64,000 bases of DNA from Isoetes taiwanensis (taxonomy: Eukaryota; Streptophyta; Lycopodiopsida; Isoetales; Isoetaceae). The translations under genes were made by a program, and so were the position numbers. Below the pieces are notes generated by a model. That model was not told where the DNA came from. It made no database searches and worked only from the letters and a program-made list of their open reading frames with translations. This document shows, one piece after another, positions 35,019 through 44,999 of this stretch. The stretch is taken from the NCBI GenBank assembly GCA_021234155.1, contig JAJEKV010000072.1:2726436-2790435 (forward strand), written 5' to 3'. Within the stretch, counting starts at the first letter, position 1, and each line of letters begins with the position of its first letter.

Positions 35019-38000
35019 ATGGCACTCCATTACCTACACTGGTTAATGGCTTCCGCCTCAAAACATTTCATCCCACAGAAAGCGACAATCAACACACAGA
35101 TGCAGTTCAAGACACAACCACACCCGAAAGTGACTAAAACAGTGGCATATTATATTATAGGTGGAATTTTTTACAAAATGTGGGCACAGCCCAGCTACTT
35201 CCGCTATGGGCACTGCCCTATATACAAAAACGGGCTCAGAGCCCTATCTACTAAGTCCTAAGAAGAAAAACCCTCTACTCCGGGTTGAGTGCAGGTGATG
35301 CCAGGATGTGGTAGAGGTTCCGCCAGGTCCCAGCCGAAGGTGCGTAACCACCTCCATCGCGTTGGTCTTCGGACGGGATGTTCAGCCATCCCGCACACCA
35401 GCCATCCATTCTCAGACCACGATTGTGGCGCGCCGCAGGTCCGCATAATCCATCTTGCGGGTAATCCACTCCCCGGCGGTTAGTGGGCATAGTGCGCCCC
35501 TCGCTCAAACCGGCCAGCCATCATTTGAAGCGCCATCGAATGCCTTCGCTTCACTCCCCGGTTCGCCTTTATATAGCCAATCGAGGAACTCCCTTTGTCG
35601 ACGTGGACCAATCACAAAATCGCCAACGTGTTTGCAATGCAAGGCTGTTTCTAAATGAGAATCTTTTCTCCCGCCGCATATCTAGCCATGGTACCTTTCT
35701 CGACACATTCCTTTTAATGATATCCCACTTCGAAGTTGCCGCATTAAATGCCCTTCCTTCTTTTCACACCCGTCGAACATTAATGTGTGTCCTTTGGCCT
35801 TTTGTCACATCCCATCATTCTCTCCGCCTCATCTCCACCGTTCATTCCTTCTCCCTTTGTTGTTTGGGGACTTAGCCAAATTTTGCCTCTCAATCGCCTC
35901 CTTGGCATCTTTTTCACACCGCACCATCAACGGTTGCAGCCGCCTTTATCATGCCCCTCCGCCCACCTTTGCGCGCCCTAAACCTTTTCGTCTCTCTGCG
36001 CTTTCGTCTTCTGTTCTCTGCTCTCCGCCTTCTTCAAACAGTTCCTTCTGTTCCGACGCTTTTCGCCATGGCTGCCCCAAAATTTCCTACACTTCAAGTT
36101 TCTGCTCCCAGGGAACTGGCTCTTTTCGAGTCCGTATCTTTCTTGACGCCCACTTTCCGTGAAGCCCTTGTTGGCCCGAATCGTGAAGTCGCCGAACGCC
36201 AGAAGCTTTACGAATTTTCACAAATGGAACTTCCGGCTCCAAATCCAGACCAGTTGAAGCAGTTCATCGCTCACATCGTCAACAGCCCGAATGGCTACAC
36301 TACAGTGGTCGATGGCACCACCATTTCACTGACCCAGCACCTAATTTCTGAGGTATTTCATATCCCTTTGCAACCCCCTTGTTTATCTTGGGTGCGCCAT
36401 ACGGGATCCGGATGTCACCGAAGTTTGGTGCTCCTGCTTATCACGCAAACGTGCATCGCCTCACAAATATTGACAAGCCCCATGAAACTTTTGTTAAGTT
36501 TCTGTGGCGCAAGTACCTTGGGTATTCTATCAAGAACACCCATATCAATAAGCCTTTCTATAATATGGTGATCACTGCTACTCGCTCCAACCACCACATT
36601 GATTGGCCCCAAATGTTGTTTTACCGTCTTCTCCAAGAAGTTGACCGTCTTGAGGCTGCCACTTCTACCTCGAAACTTACGTAGGCGGCCATCTTCAAGC
36701 CCCCTCATCTGTCATTACTTTTCCTCCCTCACCTCCTCATTCTAATGCTTCCCACTCCAGATCCCTTCATTCCCTTCCTCAAAATCCACAAGTTGGCATT
36801 TCCGCCCTTCTTCTTCTCGGTCATGTCCCGGCATAACACCACGCATGTCCTTTGTCTCCTCCTCCTCTGAAACTTGAGGCCCCTCCGCTTCTCATCATGT
36901 CTCACAAACGTCTCAAACACGGCAACAATGAGGCCCCTCCACCTCCTGCACCCTCGCCCATTTGTTGTATCATGTTATATCGCCGAGGATGCTCAAGCCT
37001 CTTGTTCTAAAGTTACAAGAATCCCAAGAAGCTCTTATGAATGGGGTTCACGCCTACCTGACGACCTCGGATCACGGTTCCGTGACCTTCAAGCTACGAA
37101 GCGCACATGTTCAAACTTTGGAAGCTCAACTTCAAGAAAAGCACGGGGCTCTCTTACAGGGCCCGCATAGATCTCAAAAATGCACAGGATCAGACCAGCC
37201 TACTTGCGGATCAACAAAGCTCGGCTTCAATCCGAAATTCGGGACTTATTGGAGCAAAACAAGTCCAAAGCCAACCTCCTTAGTGACAAGGAGAAAAATA
37301 TTGCTAAGCTCGACGCCTTGTACTTCCGAGCTTTGTGACAATACAACACTCAAGTTCAACACCTTGTAGCGTGTGGCGCTCAAATTGCCTCTTTAACGGC
37401 TCGCTCTCTCCACGAGACTTCTCGGCTCACATCCCTCCAAGATCGGCTTACGGAGGTTCTAAAGCGAAACTTCTTGATGACGCGGAGATTGCCATGCCGA
37501 CTCAATGCTCCCGGGCAATCCTCCTCACGGGTTCACTCTTCTCGAAGGGTCCGTGACCGATCCATATACGTTAGAAAAGGACCACGGGATCCGTGACCTC
37601 GAACAACGATTCTAACCAAGCTATTGATGTCTGGTGATGAGGCTCGGACTAAACCCGGGCGGCTATATCACCATTGTTAGCAACCGCTGTTGATTTCCTA
37701 GTTCCTTCCCGCGCTATCCGGATTATGTGGTTGCCCGCCGCCACCTCTTTCTTCCGGGTGGCATGGGGCTGATGGTCCCGTGGATGTTTCTGCGCCAAGA
37801 CCGCAGAGATTTGGCGAACTCTCTATTGAAGACAAAGGGTGTTAACAGGCCCTTTTAGTCTTTGATCTCATTCAGCTGCGAAGATCCGGATTTCATCACC
37901 TTCAGAGTTGTTCAGCCCATGGCTTACATTTTTCATGATTTCTATCCGGGTGATACGAGGAGGCGATTTAGGGATGGGCCACCACGTAACTATCGGGGTG

Positions 38001-39064
38001 ACCCCACCCTTCAATGGTTGCTTGGGGATAACAACCCTTACCCGGCTGATCATGCTCGGACACAAGCTCTTCATCAAGAGTACATGCCCGAGCTTGCACA
38101 TCATTTACCTCGCAAGCGGAAGTGTCTTTGCAACAAATAAGGAAGTATCCGGGACATCCCGAGGGATCTTCCCTATGCACAAATTTATATGCAACACCTC
38201 ACGGTTACAATCAATTACATGCTGCTCTCTCGGATAGCAAGGCGGTCCCCACAGCCGGGATAGCCCTCCCTGTCAACTCTCAACTCTCCCGCCTCGCCCC
38301 GGGATCGTTGGTGTCAAGCTCTTGATCCGCCCTTGTCGCTGAATTCGGGAGCGGGCTTTCAAGAACCCACGCCTACGGGCATGGTTCCCTCTCCCTATGC
38401 TTCCACAGGGGTTCCTCCACGCCTGTGTTCCCGACTTCGATTGGCGTCTCCCCTTTTGGACAAAGGTCATGGATGGCCATGCTGGATGGACTCCACCTCC
38501 GATCTCGACGGATCTCCGGTGGGATCCCCGTTTTGTTCGCCGCTCCCATTAGGAGGAGGGTGCCACTCTTGAGAACACTACGAATTGGATCTATATTGCT
38601 AATGAGCGTGGTTGGCAACGCCCATGGCGATCACGCTCCATGGTCTTGACACCTTCTTATAAACATGCCGCCACCTCACGGATCCTTGGTCCACCTTCAA
38701 GCGTTTTTGTGATGCTCTAAAATGCATCTTGCTCAGCTCCTTAAATCCCGGCGTCCCATTTTTTTGCAATCCGAATGCGGCGTCGGTGCCTTCGGCCTCG
38801 GACACACTGCTCATGGAATGTCAGTTTGTTTCTTCCGACGCCCATGCTGCCCTTGAGGACATGGTGCGATCTCGTTTTCTCCTTGATGCAGATCCTGCCC
38901 TTGGACTCAACACTCCTCCTGCTCTTCAAACCCGCCAGGATCTCATTGGCCAGTACCATAATGGTGCCCGTCCTCATTCCCGTGAGGATCACTTTCAGAC
39001 TGATGGCTTCCCACCCTCGAAACACTTCCTCCTTTTCTTCCTCCGAGTGTCGTTTGGTGGGGAG
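35019..39064 (+). mobile_element. Gypsy 3' region with extra open stretches
   Basis: About 4 kb lie between integrase and the 3' LTR. Open stretches at 35,951-36,684 (hydrophilic, Pro-rich start, later VDRLEAAT-type helix), a coiled-coil-like stretch at about 36,990-37,170, and one at 37,862-38,140 show it was once coding. Large plant Gypsy lineages carry extra ORFs here, some env-like; I cannot assign this one. It ends in a GGTGGGGAG polypurine tract beside the 3' LTR. Confidence 0.5.
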
Positions 39065-39643
39065 TGTTAGTCCCATGCCTCTGGTTCGGGACTATTCATG
39101 CATCTGACGGACGAGGTCAAGCTTAAGGATCCCTGGACAGGCCTGGTCCGGTCTTCCAAAGCCCATAGAAGAGGGGCAGTTGACCACTTGGTCAAAGCTG
39201 CGTCCCCATCAACAAGAGGCCGCTTTCGGACAAGTGATGGCCCCGCCACCAGCGTCGGCTGGCCAAGTGATTCGAGGCACTTCAAAGGCACCGCCAACAT
39301 TCCTCCAAATCAGGCCTCTTTCGGAAGTCGGCACGAGATCGGTCGAGTGTCTATATTGGGCCAAAGGCCATTGTACTATATATATGAGTAGAGCTAGCAT
39401 ATGATGGCTAGATGAGTTTTGAGTCTTGTCTCTCTTGATCTTCTCTCGATTCACGAGCTCATGTATGTTCATCATTGATATCAAGGAAGTTTATCATTTT
39501 CCTCTCCTTTGTTCTCTCTTGTTCTCGTTTTTCTCCTTCTTGTTCTTTTCTTGCAAATCCCGGGCGTGACATAGTCCCCGGATATAGATCAAGGGTCCTC
39601 ACAGAGGGTCGCCTTTGCAGAGTTCCCAACCCGCACCCAAACA
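39065..39643 (+). repeat. Gypsy 3' LTR
   Basis: Partner of 28,540-29,130, ending CACCCAAACA. The TATA-to-U5 block is almost identical to the 5' copy. Confidence 0.9.
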
Positions 39644-39815
39644 CCGCCAATTGCCGGGTTCTGATTAGTTTTTCCTTTCTTCACCGCCATGTGCCGCCGT
39701 AAAACTTCACGCCGTAAGAACTTTTTCCCGTGACGGGCCTCGCTTTGAGCCATCATCGAAAGGCCCCTCATTGAGGGCTGTCTTGCGAGTGAAGTTCAAC
39801 CCGCACTCCCAAACA
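39644..39815 (+). repeat. Extra leader segment plus second LTR tail after the Gypsy 3' LTR
   Basis: Positions 39,644-39,767 repeat the element's own leader (as at 29,131-29,255). Positions 39,768-39,815 repeat the last 48 bp of the LTR, ending CCCAAACA immediately before the AGTTG target duplication. The insertion therefore carries LTR, leader and LTR tail at its 3' side. Confidence 0.7.
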
Positions 39816-40362
39816 AGTTGGAGGCAAAGATGTGGCATGCCGGGCAAAGGGCGTGTGAGGCCATTGTAGCAGGATGTGCAACGGAGGTTGCAGCAGAAGG
39901 GCCGCAGTAGCCAGCACGAGCCCGACCACCTCAAAGTTCCAGGTGCAAAGACGCAGGAGCCATAATGTGGTGGTGCGCGGCTTGACGGAGGAGGCAGGAA
40001 AACACCTCATCAACTGACTCCAGATACAGATCCTGGCCCGGATGACATTCCACATGCCCGTACACATTGTTAGGGCGACACGCCATAGAGCCCAGCACCT
40101 TGACCGTCCCCGAATAGTCACCTTCACAGTCAGGGACGCGCAAGAGCGAGCAGTCATCCTGCGCCAGGGCAAGCAGTTGAAGGGGACTGCCCTATACGTG
40201 GATGGGGATCTGACTTTGGCACAGCAGGAGGACCGCAGGCATGAGTTGGAGAAAGTCAAGAGTGTCCGCAAACAGGGAGGGGCAGCAGGGCTGGTCCAGG
40301 GAAGGATGCAGATCTTCAGGCCACCAAGTGCTGATGCAGGCACCTCAAACCCTCGATAAGAA
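39816..40362 (+). mobile_element. Inverted 5' segment of the LINE (ORF1, RRM-type)
   Basis: The plus frame 40,042-40,359 and its upstream continuation from about 39,949 encode an L1-type ORF1 RNA-binding region: RRSHNVVVRGL, then PRIVTFTVRD, an ILRQGKQLKGT block and a DLTLAQQEDRR stretch. A stop lies at 40,357-40,359. One in-frame TGA (about 40,012) interrupts it. ORF1 thus runs opposite to ORF2 (minus strand, 25.5-28.5 kb) although both lie in one insertion once the Gypsy element is ignored. This is the arrangement produced by twin-priming 5' inversion. Confidence 0.65.
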
Positions 40363-40415
40363 GCTAAAGGAATTTATGTAATACGAACAAGAATACTGTA
40401 ACAAAATCTTAATAC

Positions 40416-40528
40416 CTGACCGAGCTTCCTTGCATGACAGGCTTGCTTGATTGATAATTCCATGTATTTAGAAATCGTCCTTCTCTCATCCATACTAAAT
40501 TCCATCCACTCCGGTCTTAAACCGCATA
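40416..40528 (-). pseudogene. TAD3: TAD3 internal exon
   Basis: The minus strand encodes LRPEWMEFSMDERRTISKYM, then ELSIKQACHARKLGQ, and a CAG-GTATTA donor (40,416/40,415). TAD3 proteins have a comparable helix just before the deaminase core. The exon ends in phase 0, and the exon at 23,886 starts in phase 0, so the two join cleanly across about 16.5 kb. Its 5' boundary (AACAAG, 40,529) does not match the phase of the exon at 41,178, so damage is likely between them. Confidence 0.6.
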
Positions 40529-40569
40529 CTTGTTAATGCAAAGATGTAGTCAATGAGCAATCTGCCTTC

Positions 40570-41170
40570 TACAGTTAATACCGAAGAAGAAAGCTGTCAG
40601 TTAGTTTTAGTTTATCTTGGAACTTTAACTGGTCTTTATCCACCTCGTCGTACTCTTCTATGAGCTTGAGGTCTACATCTGAAGTTCCTTAAGGATATTC
40701 CTTAAGGTCTTACTTAAAGCACTGGTCTCAGTTGCACAGACAATGGTGTGCAAAGCACACAAATCTAATCATAATAAGCATGCAGAGATTCCGTAATAAG
40801 ATCATTTTTCCATTCATAAAACCAAAGTTCGTCCCCCTCCCCATTTTTAAGGGGCTGTAGATGTACTTAAGGCTCCCTGATATGCATCTACGACACTAGG
40901 CTTTCTGATCGAGGAAGACTTAAAGATCTAGAAAACACCAACTCAAAAATTAGTTCAATTTAGGGAAGGGAAATTTACAGACAGACCAGGAAGACGGATC
41001 TTTGGCAAACTCTTGACCAGGTTATGGGAAGCCAAAAAGTGGATTTAAGCGCAGTATATAAAGAATTAGTATCCAAGTGACAAGTCTGAAGAATTGCGAA
41101 TATGCCGAAAATAAAAAATGATACTATATAAGACTACCAATAATGGACAAATACCTCATTTATGTTAGAA
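40570..41170. other. TAD3 intron / unassigned
   Basis: A minus-strand stretch of 33 open codons (about 40,690-40,585, containing VDLKLIEEYDEVDKDQLKF) looks protein-like, but I cannot place it in TAD3. The rest is featureless. Confidence 0.3.
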
Positions 41171-41177
41171 ACCACAC

Positions 41178-41257
41178 CTGTTAGAATGAAAAGCTGTAGG
41201 CCATAATCTGCATTGTTCTATCCATTCATCTTTACTAGACGCTGGCTGCCTTGGGAG
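41178..41257 (-). pseudogene. TAD3: TAD3 upstream exon
   Basis: An 80-bp exon bounded by a T-rich TTTTTTTGCAG acceptor (from 41,258 upward) and an AG-GTGTGG donor (41,177). It encodes SSKDEWIEQCRLWPTAFHS, the conserved E-W-x-E-Q-C-x-L-W-P-T block that precedes the catalytic half of TAD3. It lies upstream of, and on the same strand as, the exons at 40.4 and 23 kb. More 5' exons were not found. Confidence 0.65.
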
Positions 41258-41299
41258 CTGCAAAAAAAATGGCTCAACAATATTTATCTACAAGCTAAT

Positions 41300-41940
41300 C
41301 CTAATTCAACATAATGCTCAACATGTAACATGATCCCATGTTGACATCAATTATTCTCTACTAGAGACATTTTGAAGATCCCACCACCCGTCAAACCTTC
41401 TTCCTGACAATATACTGTATTTCTATATGTTTTCTACGTGCATGAAAGGATTCTGAGCAAGCTGAGTCATTTGATTATCACATCTGAGACGATGTGAAAG
41501 CCACTGTGAAGCTTAGCCTTGAAAGAAAAACAAGATTTGTGATCCTCCATTGTAAGCTTGTTGTACTGCACTGTGAATCAATGCAGCCCGCATGATCAAA
41601 AGCTATTAACAAAATGCCCAGGCAGGCAACACAACATAGACTTACCAACAAAAAATGTACATGCAGCAACCTTATTGTTATCTAGCAGCATGAGACTTAC
41701 TCACCCTTTATACATGCCTATGGGACCTCGTCTTCAGAACACTACAACATCATATTATCCATCAGGAATTAAAGAGAGCATACACTGGCTCTAGGGTTTG
41801 ATATTTAAGAGAAGAGTCAATGCATCTAGCTACCTCCAAGGATATCAACAACCAATTGGACAAATATCTGAAGCTGGAAGAATGTCCTCCAGTGACTAAG
41901 AAAAACTCAAAAACAGGACCAAAAGCAGTCTCGGCATTAA
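41300..41940. other. Unassigned AT-rich DNA
   Basis: A perfect GTGAGTAAG donor-like sequence exists on the minus strand near 41,697, but no coding exon is clear beside it. Missing 5' TAD3 exons could lie here in unrecognisable form. Confidence 0.3.
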
Positions 41941-41945
41941 TATCG

Positions 41946-42154
41946 ATAGTTGCATCAGATTGGAGCTTCGGTCTACCTTGCCAGTTTCCTGGTTGAAACA
42001 TTGGTGATCCAGAACACACGAGGCCGCCAGTTTATAGGGAACAATAGGTTTGGAGCAGTCACCAGCATATCCTAGGTATATTCTAGCATATACTAGGATA
42101 TGCCACAAACTCACATAAGCGAGGGTTTGCCCCCTAGGGGCAACCCAAAAATTT
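41946..42154 (+). repeat. Dispersed repeat, copy 2 (partner of 2748-2958)
   Basis: Same landmarks and orientation as the copy at 2.75 kb. It ends in the same GGGTTTGCC/GGGGCAACCC hairpin. Confidence 0.7.
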
Positions 42155-42327
42155 GGCGGTGAACACTAAGTTACAAAATATTTAATACACTATATCTTAA
42201 TCTTAATGAGGTAAGCCTTACTTATATGACTTTATGTTTCGACAATTTTTTTTTAAGTTTGTATGCCGCTAGTTAAGGAGGTTATGGGGAGTTTTGCATA
42301 AACATCCTACTCCAACTTCCTAGAGAC

Positions 42328-42393
42328 ATTATTGCTTTTATGGTTTTGGAAGTATTGTAGCTATTATTGGTAGAGGATGGAGTGTTGTTTTGG
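42328..42393 (+). repeat. 65-bp dispersed repeat, copy A
   Basis: Contains ATGGTTTTGGAAGTATTGTAG. A near-identical copy lies at 43,923-43,980. Confidence 0.7.
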
Positions 42394-42640
42394 AGGTATA
42401 TTCCAGCCATAAAAATTTGTACATGCTGATTCTACTCTAAAGAAACCAATGCGAGAAAAACGTCCCTGAAATAAAAAAATTGCATATTATTCAAGACATT
42501 CCTGCTTATTTATATGCCAATACAAAGTAGTAGCAGTCAGCCATTGCCAATTACTCAGCATTTGGCAGCACAATATTCAGGTTCGATGTTTTAGAGTTTG
42601 TGCAACCGCATCCATTTTTCTCGCAGCAATAGTGAGGAAT
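42392..42640 (-). pseudogene. 3' fragment of a paralogue of the cysteine-repeat peptide gene
   Basis: Matches the 3' UTR and final coding repeat of the gene at 52.8-53.3 kb on the same (minus) strand. The encoded tail reads HYCCEKNGCGCTNSKTSNLN and ends in a TAA at 42,551-42,553. Compared with the intact gene, the last repeat has lost the final cysteine spacing (KMCP is replaced). Sequence upstream of the last repeat is absent, so it is a truncated paralogue or a transposed gene end. Confidence 0.7.
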
Positions 42641-42649
42641 AATGAGTAA

Positions 42650-43260
42650 GATCAAAACAATCTGCATAATCATACAACTTTCTAGTGTCGTTATATCTGT
42701 TAGACAAGCAGTCAAATGTGTAAACCAAAGGGACTAAGGATATGGAGATGGAGTAGAATAATTTCGAGGTATGTGAGCAAGCCACTATTGATGTATTAAG
42801 ATGATGCCCAACACTTCAACACATTCTCTACATGTAATTTAATTCCTCTTTCCTTCTAATTATTTATGCTATGTTTCATTGTATTATGCATTTAATAAAC
42901 CATAATTAGCGTTGTGTTATTATATTGGACACAGATAAAATTGCTGAGAGCAAATCAAATGAAGCTTGGATGCCTACCTTAATAAAATGTTGGAAGTGCC
43001 AACCATTTCTTGCATTTGCATTTGCTTTTGCATATTTCTTTAGGAATTATGTTATGCATGTAGATAAAGGTGGATCTTCTGAGTTGGATCCTTATTATCC
43101 AAATAATAGGATGACTGCTACTATTTTCAAGTATGCCACTTAATGGGGCAAGTTCACCTAGAGCATCCCCGAAATAAAAAAATGTTCCATTTACAACAAT
43201 TCAAATGTAATGGCACATTAATCATATCCAAACAGAGAATCTTCAAAAGCTAGCATTGCA
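42650..43260. other. Unassigned AT-rich DNA
   Basis: A plus frame at 42,925-43,143 (72 codons) includes NEAWMPTLIKCWKCQ and ELDPYYPNNRMTATIF, which look protein-like but are unrecognised. No splice or element context supports it. Confidence 0.25.
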
Positions 43261-43269
43261 CTGAATCTA

Positions 43270-43910
43270 CCTTGTCGTTGTGTGCCATAACTCTATTCTT
43301 CTTTATTACAAAGAGCTTTGCATAAAAGGAAGCATATTTATGTAGATGAGGATAGACACATAGAGCATAATGTGCAAGGACCTTCTAAGGCTCTTTGGGC
43401 ACATTCAATATAAAGACATCCGAGCATAATGGTTGGTAACGACAATTGATTACAAGAAGCTTTAAAGGACTCTATGCCGATGGTTGTGAATTATACAAAA
43501 TTAGCTCTTATTCGCCCCTATAACACATTGTGTAAACTACATCTTTCTAGAGTTGGGACTATTCTTTAAAGAATTCAAACACTAGAAGTTCATACCTGAA
43601 GTAAGATCAAAGATCTTAAAGCATAGATGCAACTCCAGAAGAACATGAAAACAGATCTGGATGGAAGAGAGCATAGCTTATAGGACATAACTTGATATTA
43701 GAAACCATTGCCCAAAATGAAATTAGCATAACTTATAGGACAGAAGAGAGTAGGACCTAACTTGATATTAGAGAAGCATATGATCATCTGCTTGATGTTT
43801 ATAACAAAACAAGATTGAATTCAAGTGAGAAGCATAAATGAAACTGCGAGATGGGCATTAGAGCAATAGCCAAATTCCTTATTTGTAGAAGCTTCTACTT
43901 AACATCATAT
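43270..43910 (-). repeat. Dispersed repeat, copy 2 (partner of 1100-1440), with internal insertion
   Basis: Reverse complement of the 1.1-1.44-kb copy, with about 290 bp extra at about 43,490-43,780. The extra part itself contains a short duplication around ACTTGATATTAGA (43,690 and 43,762). Confidence 0.6.
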
Positions 43911-43988
43911 CCAAAAGCATTGTTGCTTTCATGGTTTTGGAAGTATTGTAGTTGTTATTGGTAGAGGATAAAGTGTTGTTTTGGTGTA

Positions 43989-44856
43989 GATAACGCCCTA
44001 GCCTGAAGGCATTACCGAAAAGTAATGACCATTAGGCTTAAATTACGGCATTATTCCCTTCAAATTATAGCACGTAACTGTGCTCCGGGTTTTGCGGAGC
44101 GGTGCCGCTTGCTCTGTTCTAGCATGTCGGGTTCTTTCTTGCATAGTGCAAGCTATGGAGTGCACTTCCGGCGGCCAGGTGAACTGAGATGGTGGTAGGT
44201 TATTTTTTTGCAGGTTATTCTTTTGCTAGGATGTCGGATTTGCCAGAGTTGAGGCACAGACCTGCATTCTCAGCCTGAAAATCAAAACCTAAGAGTTTCG
44301 TCTCAACTGCTCAACCTGCTTTTGGTGAAGGTTGGATAAAATCTATGAAGTTTGGTAGAAAGCCATCGAATCCCTGCCTCATGAACACAATATTCAACTA
44401 GTTTTCTTCTCCTAATCCACTTCTTAAGCGTCTATTCTGTTTAACAGACCATTTCTTGAGCTAAAAATCTCTCAACAGATCATTCCTTGAGCAAAAAACT
44501 GGAAAAGGAGATTAAATAGACCAAAAACAGGGGATTCAAAGTCCGAACAAGGGCGATGGACGATTAAGAAAATCTCATGCACAGCACGGGTATGGAAATT
44601 TAAGCCTAATGGTCATTAGGCTTGCTAATTTGAAGAACTCGAGGCTTTATGGTTGTAAGGGCCTTGGCGATGCCACCAAACTCGGCGCTGCGAGTGTGCC
44701 ACCGCGTTTGGCGGAGGCGCCAAGGCCTTTACAACGCGTAAAGCCTCTCCTCCTCCAAATTACCTAGTACAAAAATTTGAGGGCCAATGGCCTAAGTGGC
44801 TCGGGCCATGGCCCGGGAATTTTTTCCATTGAACGCCCGAAGGCCAGGGCATTATC
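43989..44856. mobile_element. TIR-bearing repeat family X, most complete copy
   Basis: Ends are inverted: left GATAACGCCCTAGCCT, right read inward GATAATGCCCTGGCCT (14 of 16). Near both ends AAGCCTAATG/CATTAGGCTT words and the 16-bp palindrome-like TCGGGCCATGGCCCGG occur. No target duplication is clear. It is non-coding here. Related copies lie at 48.3-49.49 and 51.89-52.27 kb. It behaves like a DNA transposon or foldback family but cannot be named. Confidence 0.55.
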
Positions 44857-44883
44857 GCCCTTTTAGGGTCTGGTCACATGAAA

Positions 44884-44970
44884 CTGTTGACAAGGATTAT
44901 TTCATGTCGACGGAACCCTTTCTTTTTGTGACAGGGATTATTTCCTGTTGACGGAACCCTTTCTTTTCCT
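44884..44970 (+). repeat. Tandem duplication, 2 x about 43 bp
   Basis: Two copies of a unit containing GACGGAACCCTTTCTTTT. Confidence 0.75.
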
Positions 44971-44999
44971 AAGATTGTTGGTATTTTTTGTGGCCGGAA

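Larger units (their letters stand above)
28535..39820 (+). mobile_element. Ty3/Gypsy LTR retrotransposon (Tat/Athila-like), degraded
   Basis: The element proper is 28,540-39,815 (about 11.3 kb), inserted in the LINE with a 5-bp AGTTG duplication (28,535-28,539; 39,816-39,820). LTRs of about 590 and 580 bp begin TGTTAGTC and end CCAAACA. Internal order is Gag, protease, RT, RNase H, integrase, then about 4 kb of extra sequence, a layout seen in large plant Tat/Athila-type Gypsy elements. The coding region is heavily broken (well over ten breaks). The LTRs differ by roughly 10-15 percent with many small indels, so it is clearly older than the Copia element. Confidence 0.9.

Noticed and set aside
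39707-39934. Minus-strand cysteine-rich zinc-finger-like frame beside the Gypsy element
   Set aside because: The plus strand there belongs to the inverted LINE ORF1 segment, so the minus-strand cysteines are a by-product.
25438-40390. Target-site duplication TTATGTA for the LINE
   Set aside because: The matching words do not lie directly against both ends, and seven AT-rich bases are expected by chance.
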